Both the position numbers and the translations under genes were made by a program. 64,000 nucleotides of DNA from Desmodus rotundus (lineage: Eukaryota > Chordata > Mammalia > Chiroptera > Phyllostomidae). Below are positions 10,600 through 23,369 of the stretch, in pieces (the first letter of the stretch is position 1; the number at the start of each line of letters is the position of its first letter). Below the pieces are notes generated by a model. It made no database searches, was not told where the DNA came from, and saw nothing but the letters and a program-made list of their open reading frames with translations. Location: NCBI RefSeq assembly GCF_022682495.2, contig NC_071398.1, positions 11,910,934-11,974,933 on the forward strand, written 5' to 3'.

Positions 10600-10772
10600 G
10601 GGCATCGGGTTTTTAGGGGCCTCTTTTATAAAACATTAATCTCATTCAACTGGGCTCTGCCTTCATAACCCAGTTATCTCTCAAGAGGCTCACCTGCTAA
10701 TATAATCACATTGGGCATAAAGATTCAACATAGGAATTCTGGAGGGCCACACACATTCAGCCTCTAACGTGG
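10600..10772 (-). mobile_element. MaLR (MLT1-like) LTR fragment
   Basis: The plus strand reads like the reverse complement of an MLT1-type LTR: CTCTTTTATAAAACATTAATC, then CCTTCATAACCCAGTTATCTC, TATAATCACATTGGGCATAA, AGATTCAACATAGGAATTCT and CACACACATTCAGCCTCTAA. Non-coding and truncated. It abuts the L1 3' end that starts about 10775. Confidence 0.75.
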
Positions 10773-10774
10773 GT

Positions 10775-11280
10775 GTATGCACGAAAGAATATAAAGCAAG
10801 ATCTTTAAGAGAGATTTGTACACACATGCTCATAACACCAATATTCACAGTAGATAAAATATGGGAACAACTCAGGATTTATCAACAGATGAATGGATAA
10901 GCAAAATGCAATACACGCACACAGAGCAATGTCGCTCTACCGCAAAAGGGAAGGATACTGTCACATGCTACAACACACATGTTGCTTGAGAACATTTTGC
11001 TAGGTGAGATAAGCCAGTGACAAAAAAGACAAATACAGTATTCCACTTATACGATATACTAAGAGTTGTCTCAATCATAGAGGTAGAAAGTGAAACGGTG
11101 GTTGTCAAGGGCCAGAGGATGGGGTTGGGGTGTGACTGTTTAATGCCTATAGAGACTCAATTCTACAGGATGAAAAGAGTTAAGGAGAGGGAGGGTGCTG
11201 ATGGTCACACAATATTATGAATGTATTTAATATTGCTGAACTATACACTTAAATGTGGTCATATGTAGAGAGAAATATAA
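10775..11280 (+). mobile_element. Old L1 3' end (late ORF2 / 3'UTR)
   Basis: Clear L1-type text: TATCAACAGATGAATGGATA, later ACTGTCACATGCTACAACAC, then TGCTAGGTGAGATAAGCCAG, GACAAATACAGTATTCCACT, GTAGAAAGTGAAACGGTGGT, and near the end TATTGCTGAACTATACACTT AAA. This is the usual order for an L1M-class 3' end in the sense orientation. The 5' part is absent. Confidence 0.85.
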
Positions 11281-12375
11281 GAACATAAATATTTCTTATA
11301 TAGATATAAGAAACCAGAGGGTGAAAGTAATTTTTAAAAAAGATAAGCAGTGTAGACACTATTCAAAACCTTTCTATAGCTGTACTGCAAATAGACAGAG
11401 TAGCCTTTAAGACAAGTACTGCGGAATATGTAACATTTCATAATGTTAAAAGAATTAAACTATTAGACAAATATAATAACCCAACATTGTATTTGTCTCA
11501 GACCATATGTTAAAACATATGAAGCAAACCCTCGCTGAGCTAAAAGGCTTTTGCCTGATTTTGAAGAAATGTCCCACGATGAATCCCAGAAAAATGGCCA
11601 TCGTAATCAATGACTCGGGATATACACACTTGGTATCTCTGACGTATCGACACATAACATACACTGATGAATAATGTGGAAACGGCATGTTGTACTTGGA
11701 AGTTCACAAATCTTGACATTAAATATTGTCTGAAGTAACTGTCATTCCTCCTTTCTCCAGAAGTGATTCTGGTCAAGTTACTTAAATGCCCTGAGACTCA
11801 GCTCTAGCTGTGGCTGCTTGGGGCCGTTTGTGACTGAGGCTCCTGTACCCGGGTGGGCAGTGTCCCGAAGCCCCTCCAGTCATTGCCATCTGATGAGAGC
11901 TCCGCTCTGAACCGAACTCACTGAGTTACAGCAATCCCCTGCCTCTCATATTCGTGCACATCTTCTCGTAGTCTGACAAGCTATTATTGCAGGAACTCAG
12001 CATTGTAAGAAAACTTCTCAGGCTAGCAGAACTGAAGACACTCAGCGAAGAACCACAGTGAGGAAGCGGAAAGTGCCCTGTGTTGTCTTCAGTCCGCACT
12101 CCGTGCTTCATAGGTGAGATGGCGGTGGCCTAATGTTACACAATGATCAGCTTGGAAGATCGAACGAATCAGACATGAATTAATTTGTTGATAGGGGAGG
12201 GAAGTCGGGTCCTCTTTTTTCCATATATGCATGAACAGTGTTTAACCTTATTGCATTTACACTTTTAAAAGTAGATTTTAAAGCATCTTTTATCAATCTG
12301 GGTGGTATTAGAAAAATACCTGGTGAATTTTATCCTCTTGGTAATAATAGTTGTCATAATGAGGAATTTATTTAT
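11281..12375. other. Non-coding stretch, no assignable feature
   Basis: AT-rich to 11760, then more GC-rich to about 12120. A short TTCTGGTCAAGTTACTTAAA segment (about 11767) recalls MIR but is too short to assign. I recognise no gene on either strand. Confidence 0.45.
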
Positions 12376-12379
12376 ATAG

Positions 12380-12660
12380 ACTTTATTTTAGAGCAATTTT
12401 AGTTTCCCAGTAACTTGAACACAAAGGGCAGAGTTCCCGTATGCTTACCACTCCCCCACCCCCCCCAAACCCTACACAGAGTCACCTCACCATCAACATT
12501 CTAAGCCAGGTGGTCCAGGTGTTACAGTTGATGAACCAATGTTGAGACGTCATTATCACCCAAAGTCCCTCATTTACATTAGGCTTCACTCTGCGTTATT
12601 AATTCTAAGGGTTTTGACAAATGTTTAATGACATATGTGTATCATTATAGTGTTTATGAA
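12380..12660 (-). mobile_element. Old L1 3'UTR fragment (antisense)
   Basis: The plus strand matches the reverse complement of a common L1M 3' region: CAATTTTAGTTTCCCAGTAA, a C-rich stretch, CACCATCAACATTCTAAGCC, GTTACAGTTGATGAACCAAT, TCATTATCACCCAAAGTCCC, CATTTACATTAGGCTTCACT and TTTTGACAAATGTTTAATGA. Confidence 0.85.
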
Positions 12661-12760
12661 AAGCCCGTTTAGTTTTTTTCCCCATAAAATAAAAGACACA
12701 TTTTTCATTTTCACCAATAACTTTATTGATTTGGATATTCTGAGTATGTCAACTATCTCC

Positions 12761-12870
12761 TGCTACTGGCTTCTAGTGAGTAGAGGCCAGGGGTGCTCCT
12801 AAACCTCTTCCAATGCATAAGACAGCCCCACAGCAAAGAATCATCTGGTCAAAATGTCAATAATACCCAG
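12761..12870 (+). mobile_element. MER5A-like hAT (Charlie) fragment
   Basis: The text TGCTACTGGCTTCTAGTGAG, then TAGAGGCCAGGGGTGCTCCT, AAACCTCTTCCAATGCATAA and GACAGCCCCACAGCAAAGAA matches the later half of the MER5A non-autonomous hAT element. Neither terminal repeat is preserved. Strand follows the usual consensus orientation. The same family is hit by a nested insertion at 49.9-50.3 kb. Confidence 0.85.
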
Positions 12871-15145
12871 CTCTCAGCAGAGATATTAGGACTATTCACC
12901 AGTGAAGATTAGGGAGGAAGTAATTTCATTCATTTACAGAACATCCACATGGAATCTGGTAGCACAGCGTATCACACGGGAAGCAGAGGATCTCGAAATA
13001 CATCACCCGCAAAGAAGCCTGGCCTCTTTGGACGGTAATGCACTTAATGGATCATTAAGAAGTATAATAAAAGGTAGGTAAAAATGGCTGGCTTTGTCAA
13101 ATATGTTTTTAAAAATTTTACTTAACATGCAACAGAATGTTAACCATGAGGATTTATATGCCTTTAATGTACGCATGACTCCTACGGCTCTCTGAAGGCA
13201 CTGGCGTTTCACTGACTCATCTTGCTGAACATATCATACTTTTTCCTTAGGAAAATAATGTTTTGAATGAGAAAATATTTTGTAGATAAGAAGTTTAGCA
13301 CATGAAACTCAGCACTATGCCCGACCGTCACTCAGTTTGTTATTGGAACAGCTGGGATTGGTGCAAACTGTTTAATTATAGGCCAGTGTTGATGTCATTT
13401 TCATCTACTTCCCCTTCAAAAAAAAAAGTGAAGACTCACGCATTGAGTAACAGTCCATGGAATGCCTATTATGGTATTTTGTACATGGGAAGTGCCGTTA
13501 CTGTGTCCATGCCTTGAAATTGAGCTCTAGTATCCTAATACAAAGAATTCTTATCGTGCTATAAGGAAATATGTTTTGATTAACTGAGTGACTGTTCTAA
13601 TGTTTTAGAGTTTATGTCTCGCTTTATACATTGCTAACTCTAGTGACCCTTTCCAATGATGGAGACACCAAGATTAACTGAGTGCTTCTTATGTCCTTTG
13701 GGAGCACTCACGGTTTGCCCTAGTGACCTCATTTATGGTCATCGTATTTAGGTCTCTCCATTTTCCCACTGACTTTGTAAAGAGGTTATTTTTGCGGACG
13801 ATGGTTTTGTAGTCTGAGAGTTTGCGCATTGCTGATGAGTTTATTTTCTCCCTTAAAAACACTACTGACGGAATTCTGCTGCCCACGTCAGTCTTCGCAG
13901 AGTCAAATGCGTGCCAAGGGTGGGCGTATGCGTTCTTCAGAGGATCAAAGAAGACTTGCAATGACAGCCCGCAATGAGAATTCAGAGTAAGAACCAAATT
14001 ATGAAAGAGCTTGTCCATCTGTTAAATGAAAGCTCGATCTGATTCAGCTTGAACACAATACATGTATTTCCCAAACAAAGCATTCATTCAAAGTATCAAT
14101 CTCACAGTCCAGGTAATGCAATGCTTATTATTAGTGCCACACTATGAAAAGAAATCTCATTTGAACTTTTGTTTAATGTCTTACAGATTCACAATTCAAC
14201 TTCAGCAAAATGGCTGTGCCTAACAGCCCATACTATTCAGGTTTATTAAGAGCAAAACAACAGATATATTTGCATAGTTCATTTGTATAATTCCCATCTG
14301 TCAAGATTTTCCACGTGCATACAAAACAAAACAAAACAATTTCAAAATATGCAAGATGTGTTCTTAGCAAATCGTCTATTAATCAGTTAATTTTGTAAAG
14401 GTTTACAAAAGCATTTATTAAAACAAATTTTGATCATTCTTAGCATAAACAAACAAATGAAAACTCCTGAAAATCCAACCGGGCAGACTCACATGGAGAA
14501 AGGACAGCAGCCTCATTCGAAATGAAGGTACCATCCTGAATAATGTGGAGCAAAGACCAAGGGCTCACGGAGGGAGGCAGGCGGTGGGTGTATATCTTAG
14601 TTCTTTCCTCTACTAGTCGTAAATGTTTGGCCATGGGTGACTTAAGCAACCCGTCTTATCTCAGATTTCTCACCTGGTAGCTGGGCACCCTGAACATTAC
14701 AGTGTCAAGTGTGTTAAAAAATGGCTAATATAACCTAACAAATATGGTACTTAGAATTGACTAGATATACAGGAAATAGTTGCTTCTTTTCCTTTCATAG
14801 AAAAAATGTTTATTCATTACATACACAGCAGTTGCTGTGGAGTTCAGTGCTAGAAAAACGAAAAATAGCCATTTGCTTTTATCTTACTAATTTACGGCAA
14901 CGAGACTGTATTGAGTAATAAAATTGGATATTGTGAATCATTCAAATGAAGAAGATTTAAAAGATCCAATTTATATCATACAATTCAATTGTTACGACAC
15001 TTGTTTTTCCTGAAATATATCTTCTAAATGGCAGGTAGTGGATATGCAGAAAATCTGTTTTTTAAAATATAATTTAAATTACACTTGACAGGTTATAATA
15101 CACTTCAAGCCTCTTTTCTTGTTTACAGGATGGAGTAATGCAGAT
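12871..15145. other. Non-repetitive non-coding DNA, possible conserved element near 13700-14010
   Basis: No named repeat is recognised. The part at about 13700-14010 retains many CpGs (for example TTTTGCGGACGATGG, GTTTGCGCATTGC, GACGGAATTCTG, CCACGTCAGTCTTCGCAG) in AT-rich surroundings. A 109-codon minus-strand frame (13689-14018) crosses it, but its product shows no domain I know, so constraint, if real, is more likely regulatory. Confidence 0.4.
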
Positions 15146-15149
15146 CCGA

Positions 15150-15515
15150 CTCACTTCCTGTCTCAGTCTGCCAGGGTCGCCATGACCAACCACCACAGAC
15201 TGGGCGGCTCACACAGCTGGAGTTTGGCTTCTTATAGTTTGGAGACTCAAGTCCAAGATCGAGGTGCAGCCAGCTTTGGCTTTTTCTAAAGTCTCTCATT
15301 TTGACGTGGAGATGAACACTTCCTTAGTGTGTCCCTACCTTGCTGTCCCTGGGTTTGTGTGCATCTGTGTCCTGGTTCCTTCTTCTTGTAAGAACACAAG
15401 TCATATTGGATTAGGGTCCACCCTTATGACCTTATTTTACCTTAACTGCCTCTTTAAAGAACCCATCTCCAAATACTGTCACTCTCCAAGACCCTGGGTG
15501 TTAGAACTCCAACAC
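15150..15515 (-). mobile_element. MaLR (MLT1-type) LTR, antisense
   Basis: The plus strand is the reverse complement of a MaLR-type LTR: CCACCACAGACTGGGCGGCT, AGACTCAAGTCCAAGATCGA, AGAACACAAGTCATATTGGA, TTAGGGTCCACCCTTATGAC, CTTATTTTACCTTAACTGCC and CATCTCCAAATACTGTCACT, ending in AACTCCAACACACA. Nearly full length. The open frame through it (15264-15584) is incidental. Confidence 0.85.
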
Positions 15516-16345
15516 ACACAGTCAGGCACAAATAACGCGCCTCTGTATCACAAAGTCCTTTATGACAAAATGTTGAGCACGTAATTCTGTAACCTAACAA
15601 TATCCACTCAAGCACACCATCTGACCTTTTAGGTGAAATGTTCGAATTGAACTATTAATTATTACACCCATGTTATTACCCTACCAAGCACACTGAAGCA
15701 GGCCTTACTTTGCCGGACCCTGTAGGAATTTTAGGGAGACACCTTTCAGCCTATACCATCTTCTCACCATAACAAGTAGACGATGAGACAACATATATCA
15801 AATAGTTATTTTTCAGACATTGAATTTCAGGCAGCACAGAAGTGTTACCAGTGAGAGAAGAAAAACAAATGTACAATTGCCCTAATTTTCTGTGCAGAAG
15901 CCTGTTCCAGTCTGCAAATCAGAACGGAAATTCTCAAAGCAAGCACTGTGGTCTCACTGAGCCGATGAGACACATCAGATTGTAGGGAGGCTGGAGTATG
16001 TTAAAAGACAGGATTTGGGGGGAGACAGATCTAATGTGTAGAAAGAGTACTGGAAACCTGAAGAGGAACCTGCTTCTGTCTTTGCCAAACACAAAGTGAC
16101 GTATATACGGGGTAAAACCCCGGGAGGCCTTGTAAAGAAAGACTACTGTGCTGTAAACAGAATAATTTTTAGAAATCACATGGGCAAGCAGACTCCCCAG
16201 CTCTGTCAATTCACAGTGGGTTTTTCATTTATCATTTGGGCATTCAGTAGAAGTTCTAAAAGGCCCTCACCTAAACAGTAGAACTAAACAATTCCTAAAG
16301 TAATAGGTACTCTTAAAGAAATGCTTCGAACAACTCACAACAGAT
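15516..16345. other. Non-coding stretch, no assignable feature
   Basis: No gene or repeat is recognised. A 91-codon minus-strand frame (15934-16209) lacks recognisable domains. Confidence 0.45.
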
Positions 16346-16349
16346 TAAA

Positions 16350-18530
16350 GCTGATAGGTGAGTGACTTAATTCAGACACAATAAAATGTATAAGTCTTTA
16401 AAAGAGGATGGAGAAATTCACATAACATTCACAATGTTCACCACCGAATCACACTTCGTAAGTCATGGGTATAAGCAAGAAAATGGGAACCAGAAGTTTT
16501 TTAAAAAAAATCAATAAAAACAGATACAGCCATGCTGGAGATAATGGAATTTGTAGAGAAGGAAACCTTATTTTATTGTGCTGAAGGAGTTAATCAAAAC
16601 ATGCACAAAATAAAAGAAATTTTTAAAATATGAAAAAACAAATGACACATGTACAACATACCAATAATTTAATTATTTAATAAATAAGACTATCAGTGGT
16701 AAGACACTTCAGAGGAGAAAAGATCATTAAACATAAGTGTAGAGGAATGGAATCAATTTTGACTGAAATACAAGGTGGGGGAAGTTGGATTATTTAAATT
16801 TTTTTAAAAAAAAATCTCTAGTGACCCATGGAACAAACTTAAGTTGTCAAGAAGTAGTGAATACAACCTACTAAATATAATGAAAGGTATGCATCCAGAA
16901 ATTCAATAAGGTAAATAAAACTCAAGCAAAATAAATATAGTAAACCAAATAAAAGCATATTCTAATCAAATGCTGCAAAGAAGTAATAAAAACTTTAAAG
17001 TAGACAATGAAGAAAAGGCTTATTAGAGACAGAGGGGCAAATATATGAATGAGTATAGTTTTCTTTTGTTAGTTTATACAAGCCAGAGAATAATTGAGAT
17101 CATTTTCAACATTCTGAGAGAAAGAACTAGAATTACCCCAGAGAAAATGTCTATGAAAAATTAAGTTGAAATAATCATTTATTCAGAAAAAAAATTGAGA
17201 AACTTTTGATCAGTGGATTTTCACTAGAAGAAATAGTGATTTTTTTCAGACAAAATTAAATAAAGAAATTCTTCACACATAAGCAAAAATAATTCAAGAT
17301 GGAGATTTGATCTACACTAAGTAACATAGCAACACAGTAAATATATGGGCAAATAATCTTTTTCACTTTAAAATTCCTTACATATTTGAAATTTTAAAGT
17401 AGAAATAATAACCATTTGTCATGAACTGACATTTATACAATTAAAACGTAGATCAAAAATTGTACAAAGGATAAAAGGAGGAAATTAAAATTGTAGTGTT
17501 ACAAGATTCTCACATTATGTGCTAAGCAGTATAATATTATTGGAAGTTAAACTGTTGCAAAGTTTATGAATGAAGAGCAATTAATATTTTTAATAAATTG
17601 AGCTGCAGTGTCTGGATATAGAATTAGGAAAAAAGGGACAATAATATTTACCTTGTTTTATATAAAAATTATCTTCAAATATAAAAAGATAATGTAAATT
17701 ATCTTTTGTAAATGTAAATCTAAATGTAAAGCTATAATTATAAAATATCAGGAAGATGCCATAGACATTATATTTATGCATTTGGGAAAGCCTAAGAATT
17801 TCTTCATAGGAAACCAATAGTATATACTATAAAAGGAAAAAAATCAATAGAAATTCATCAAAATTAAAGTCTTTTGCTTGTGTAACGACAATTGAAAAAT
17901 AGAAAGCAATCCTTGAAAAGTGGTAGAAAATATTTATAAAACATTTAACTAACAATGGCTTGTGTTCAAAATACATGAAGAATTCTTGCAATTCAAAATT
18001 TAAAAAAAAGAACAAACAATAATAAATAGTCAAACATTTTGAGTAGAAACTTCATAAAAGAAGATACTGAATTGGTCAGTAAACACATAATATTTTTATC
18101 CAAGAGAAAAAATGCAAATTAACATTAGAATGTGATTTACCTATGCACAGTTGAATGAATAAAATTTTTAAAACTGACATCAAATATTGACTAAGATATG
18201 TGAAGAAACTGACACAAATATATATTGCTGGTGTGGATGCAAAATGGTACAATAAATTTTGAAATAAATGGACTCTTCTTGTACTCTAAATCATATATTT
18301 ACCATATGATTCAGGAATTATATTTTTAGATATTTACCCCAAAGAAGTGAATGTATAGGTTCTCACAGATTTTTTCCCAAATGTTCATAGTAGTTTAATC
18401 ATAGAAGTAGAAAGAAAAAAAGAAAAAAACCCAAAGTAACAGTCAATAGGCAAATGGCTAAGTAAACTGTGATGTATCTTGGCCATGGAATACTACTTAA
18501 CAATAAAAGGAAACAAATTACTAAGGGTGG
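16350..18530 (+). mobile_element. Long, highly diverged L1 remnant
   Basis: AT-rich text ordered like an old L1. Its later part is diagnostic: GAAAATATTTATAAAACATT, then TCAAAATACATGAAGAATTC, then GATGCAAAATGGTACAATAA, ACCATATGATTCAGGAATTA, GTTCATAGTAGTTTAATCAT and CATGGAATACTACTTAACAA at about 18484-18503, all in sense order. The 5' part (16350-17800) is weaker and could contain other material. No open reading frame survives. It is the longest LINE remnant in the window. Confidence 0.7.
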
Positions 18531-19795
18531 AAGTGGGGACAGAGGTCCTCAATAATTTATATTAGTCTTTGTGTGAGGATGTGACATGAAATTTTCTTTA
18601 AAACAAAGTTTGGTTTCTGCATCTGCAGTGAATTATTGAGGGTGTGAGTGTCGGTCAAGAAAAGGCAGAGACAGGAAGGAGCATTTTGCAGGTGTTCTAG
18701 TGAGATTAAAATGCACATCTCCACTTTGGTGGGAATGGGGAACAAAGTAAAATAGATATATGTTAATATGTAAACAAAGTTTAAGATATACATGTATATG
18801 TACACTTATATTGATGCACTTGTAGATACAGACTATAGATATATAGAAACAGATTATATAATACGGATGTGAGTGTATGCATGAGCACAGACAGAAGTTT
18901 GTGGAATTGAAAAAGCTTTCCTTGTGGACTGAATGTAGATAATTAAAGAGGATGGGGAATTACCTATGACTGGAAGATTTCTGTTTTGCAAATTTGGCAT
19001 GTGTGATTCAATTAAAAATTGTGGAATATTGGGGGAAAGTGTAGTAAAAGTAAGAACTTATTGTCTTAGGGCTATAGCAACACTAACCAAAAAAGGATAC
19101 AACAGCCAAGCCCAAAGCGATCTCTGAGGAGAACTGGAGAAAAGCTGCATCTATTGCAAGTATTCCAGGGGTGGTAACTCTCCCGGTTCTCTACAGAGAT
19201 ACCATGGATGCGTGTACAATTGGGTCCCATTTCTGAGATACCAAGTGATCAATTAAATTGAAGATACAGATGAACAGACTAAAGTTTGCTTCCTTGTGTT
19301 CAGGAGTGTCAGATGGTCCTGAAACACTATTAAAACCAAATCCATCCAAAACTCGGACTTCTAGAACTCCTAGTGTACTCAAAAGCTGTTTTTCTATTAA
19401 TCTGTCTAAAACCAAACAAGTAAACAACTATACCTGCTAAAATTCAGGTGGACACTAAAAAGAACATTTGTTCTGCCATAAAATAAACATAAACTCAAAC
19501 TGGTAAGATCCACGCAAATTTCTAGACTCGCTGCAAAGTCAAAAGGCTAAACTGAGCAAGATTAAGAAGTATTTTCCGTGATCAATTTTCATGTAAAGAT
19601 GAAAAGACTTATCCCTAGGTACTTGATGGAAACTTAAAACCGATTCCAGAGGTAAAGGATTGATTTCAGTGGTTTTAAAATCCCTGGGATGGTTAACCAT
19701 TTGCTTAGGAAGTTAGGAACGTCTTCCTAACCGCAGTGGAGGTACACAATGGCCTGGAGGAAAGTGCCTCTATAGAGAATACAGCAGAGGACATT
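18531..19795. other. Non-coding stretch, no assignable feature
   Basis: AT-rich, with a TATATAC-rich patch near 18780-18870. I recognise no gene or repeat. The complementary open frames at 19191-19427 (minus) and 19258-19440 (plus) overlap each other and carry no known domain. Confidence 0.45.
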
Positions 19796-19799
19796 ATGA

Positions 19800-19950
19800 A
19801 CCACAGGCTGGGGACTCTGGATCTAGCTGGACCACTCACTGGACAAGTATGAGTTGTATCATACCCTTGTCCTTCGATTTCGTCACTTGGAAAATGGAAA
19901 TCATGTGGGGAATTAGGAGGATTAAGTATATCCCTGGTCTAAACATTGCT
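19800..19950 (-). repeat. MIR-like SINE fragment
   Basis: A reverse-complemented MIR pattern: GGACCACTCACTGGACAAGT, then TTCGATTTCGTCACTTGGAA, AATGGAAATCATGTGGGGAA and TTAGGAGGATTAAGTATATC. Confidence 0.65.
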
Positions 19951-19984
19951 TTGGGAATGAACACAGAAATGCTATTTTCTCTAT

Positions 19985-21245
19985 TGATTAATTTTAGCAA
20001 ACATTTATGGAGTCTTACTAGGTATGGGCCAAATTTTTGGTGATGATCAAGACACAAAAGTCCCTATCCAATAGCCAATTATCGTCAATTAACGAAGTCA
20101 ACAAAAATTAACATGGAGATATATAAAGAAGGGTGAAATACTTTGAAATGTGAATGGGTTATTTTAGATAAGCTGATCATGACTGATCCCTGCCAACAAA
20201 TGAGGGACTAAAATGAGGGATCAAATGAACTGAGCATACATAATTTGTGCAATTTAATAAGTTTGGACACATGCTTGCATCAGTAAAGTCTTTACCACCA
20301 TAAAGACAGTGAATATATCTGCCGTTGCCCAAGAATTTTCTTGTGCTCCATGGCAACCTTTTCTTCCTACTTCTTTCCAGGATAGAAAAGCCACTGCTTT
20401 GACTATAAAATTATCAAATTAGCAAGAATTTACTTATTTATAAGATAAATTCATCATTGGCCCTGAGAGTTAATGTTAAGGTTTCCCTCTTCATGGACAA
20501 CTAAAAGAAATCTATAATAGTGTAGCTGAAAGAAGAGGTTCTATGGGAAGTAACCTCACAGGGTGATCTGATCGTAAATTGTTACCTGGGAAGGTCACGG
20601 TGGGTGGTCACACTCCAACATAAAAGTTAAGGTTTATCTTTGCCTTAAGCAAGGCCTGTCTATTATTTCTGTGCATCCAGGTTAACACATCTTTGAAATA
20701 AGCTTTGAAAACATATTGAGTTTACTATCCTATAATCCAATCACAGGCTTGCTTCTCCCACCTCTATGTAATCTTCCTTAAATCCCCTCCTTAACTTCGA
20801 ATGCATAAAAAAAGCTGGTTCAAATAAATGCATAAAAATTCAAAAAATAAATAAAAAAATAAATAAAATGAGGGATCGAGTCAAGCAGAGGGCCAGAGGG
20901 AGAACTCAGGGTGGGGCGAAAGGCGGTTCACAGTTTTGAGTACACAAAACACAGTTTATTTTTGTGTTACTATTTATTAATTACTATAAGCCTACTTTTG
21001 CCCCACCCTCTATACCAGGGAGAGTGAAGAGCTAAAGCAAAAGTCTTGAAAGAGGATTCACTTTAGTGATTTCACGAACAGCCAGCCTCTTCGGCTGGTG
21101 TGTGATGAACAGGTTACATACAGGGGACCAGAAAGGGGACGAGAGGACCTGTTACAGGCTGATTACAATAATTCAGAGGGATGATGGGGGTTAAACTCAG
21201 GTAGCGATAGGGCTGAGGGGAGTTTCATTTGTATTTTGAATACTT
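19985..21245 (+). repeat. Ancient interspersed repeat, split by a later insertion
   Basis: The left part (about 19985-20208) begins AGCAAACATTTATGGAGTCT, recalling the widespread ATTTATTGAGCACCTACTATG text. The right part (about 20878-21245) has AGTCAAGCAGAGGGCCAGAG, CTGTTACAGGCTGATTACAA and GGTAGCGATAGGGCTGAGGG, in the order of one long mammalian repeat family that I know by text but cannot name. The two halves are separated by a 641-bp insert with direct repeats. Confidence 0.45.
20223..20863 (+). mobile_element. 641-bp insert with A-rich tail and 14-bp flanking repeats
   Basis: TAAAATGAGGGATC occurs at 20209-20222 and again at 20864-20877, immediately after an A-rich end built from AAATAAAT units, which looks like a retrotransposition product. 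The first part (about 20240-20450) resembles an antisense L1 3' region (TTTAATAAGTTTGGACACAT, then GACAGTGAATATATCTGCCG). The remainder ends with a TGCATAAAAAAAGCTGG segment that I cannot assign. A 5'-inverted or chimeric insertion would fit. Because the left flank itself repeats ATGAGGGA, the duplication is not certain. Confidence 0.55.
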
Positions 21246-23030
21246 TTTCAAAACAGAAAACAACAACAACAACAAGCGTTCAAGGATTGAAGTACACGTT
21301 TTAGAAAAGTACAGGGGAAAAGATGGCTTAACCAGTATTTGGACTTAGCCAGATGAAGACTGAAAAGCTTACATCATAAAGCAATATTCGGAGTTAGGTT
21401 CGATAGTGTCTGAGGACTTCTGGAGAATTAAAACATGTATGAGACATCAGATGATGTTATAAAAAACTAAATGTATAATTTCTTACTCTATAATTTAAAA
21501 ATAGTTCATTATACACTAAACACATATATGAAACTTATAAAATAATTAGTATAAGGAAAAGTCGATAACCGTAAATCTACCTCCCAAATATATTTACTAT
21601 TTAGAGATGAATAGATAGATAGATGATAGGTAATAAGTATACATAAATATATCTTAACTTTTTAGGCATTTGTTTTGAGTAAAATATAAATGCATATAGA
21701 CATATATAGTTAAGACTGAGATAATAATGTCTATCCTACCAGTTCATGCCTCTATATATCTCATTAGTCACCCACATTTCATATTAAACTTATTTAAATT
21801 AATTAACAACCACGAGTCCACAGAGTAACTGATAAGTAGAGACAACTTTGACTCTAGCAGAAAATTAGAAAATATTGTATCATAGCCATTTTTTTCCTGC
21901 TACTACTAACTTGACCTGAGAAATTCATTGTAACATGAAATTTGTTTAAAAAAGTACATACATTGAGAGAGAAATTTCATCAAATGTTTGTTTGAGTAAT
22001 AGCACATACAAATAGAATACATATTTTTGTTAATATTAAATACCAATGCAATGCATAGTAATTCCAAAGTCATTCTTTTTACATAAGATATGAGGTCTTG
22101 ATCCTTATTCCAATTTAACTTTGCTAATCTGCTGGTAGAATTTTTTTCAAGTGATGGCTACGCGAGTGGACCTAGCAGCAGTGTAGATTTTAGCTTCACA
22201 CTGCATGTATTACTCAGGCCAGGCTCACAGTGAGTTAGAAAGAAAACAATGAAACATCTATTTACTCACCAGTTCCTAGAAAAGACAGACAAAAATGATA
22301 ATCTAAGATGTATTCATGCATAGACTGGGGATCCAATACACCATGTTTCTCAAGCCGAGATTAATGTAATATACTCTCTAGCAAGTAAGAGAGGGTCACA
22401 GGGCATGTGGTCAGAGTCAAGGCTTTGCCAGGACACGGATCTTTGGTCCAGATGTAATAGAAGCTCAGTGTAGAAGGAAAGAAAAACTATGGACAGACTT
22501 AGTGAGCATCAGCATGTTACCCAGTATTCGAGGGAGGGTCCTTGACTAAAGGCTTCCCTTCCTGGGACCCCTTGAGGCTACACAGTATACCAGAGGTCAT
22601 CTGGGTGCTCAGCAAGGGCACCATAAGTGGGAGAAAGATTCCTGATACATCTCAGTATTAATTTTCTTGAGTGGTGCTTGGAGGAATGGATGAGTGACAT
22701 CTCACAAAGAACTGGTTAGGATGCATTTCACTCACACGTAGTTAATAAGAGTTATAAGATTACCGTTTAAGTTCCTCTGAACCCCAACAGCCCACACACG
22801 TGCAGAGCCCTGGTGTGTGCACACATGCACACCCACTCAGCTCCTGTGGGCACGAACTAGGGAGAGCACCACCTATTAGACGGATCCCCTTGGATGTAAA
22901 ATAAACTGTGTTCACCAAAACGCTCCTCGAGGTCATCCTAGACTTGGCTAGGTCCCTGGGTTATGCTGCATAGCCCCTGAAGCTCCATTTCCTGAGCTCC
23001 AGTTCATTTACTCAAGAGTTCAGTTACCAA
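21246..23030. other. AT-rich non-coding stretch with a short GATA repeat
   Basis: A short ATAG/GATA run sits at 21611-21626 and an (AAC)n run at about 21260-21276. I recognise no gene. The stretch near 22780-22850 has CACACACG/GTGTGTGCACACATG text only. Confidence 0.5.
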
Positions 23031-23037
23031 CCTATCC

Positions 23038-23190
23038 ATTATTTACTCCATGCATTTGCTAGGAATTTGCTGAATACCTACTCAGTCCCAGGCACCATAC
23101 TAAGCATTCTGTCCTGCTTAGACTCAGCGGTAAACAACCTACGCGTACCTCTCACCTTTATACAGCTTGGGGATATAAGGGAACATTTAG
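23038..23190 (+). repeat. Ancient repeat (same text family as 19985)
   Basis: GGAATTTGCTGAATACCTACTCAGTCCCAGG is followed by CACCATACTAAGCATTCTG and a degraded GGTAAACAACC block. This follows a common ancient repeat text and could also be a MIR or L2 derivative. Confidence 0.45.
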
Positions 23191-23369
23191 TTCGCGAGTC
23201 CCTAGAGGCTACCCATTTCTCATATGTGAGTCACCAGAGTCAACCCCATTGTCTGATAGGTAACAAATGACTTTATAAGGTGATAGAATTTAACAAAGTG
23301 ATCCCTCAGGACAGCCCAAACTCTACTGTTCCGAAATACCCAGGATAACAATAACAATAATCATGACAA

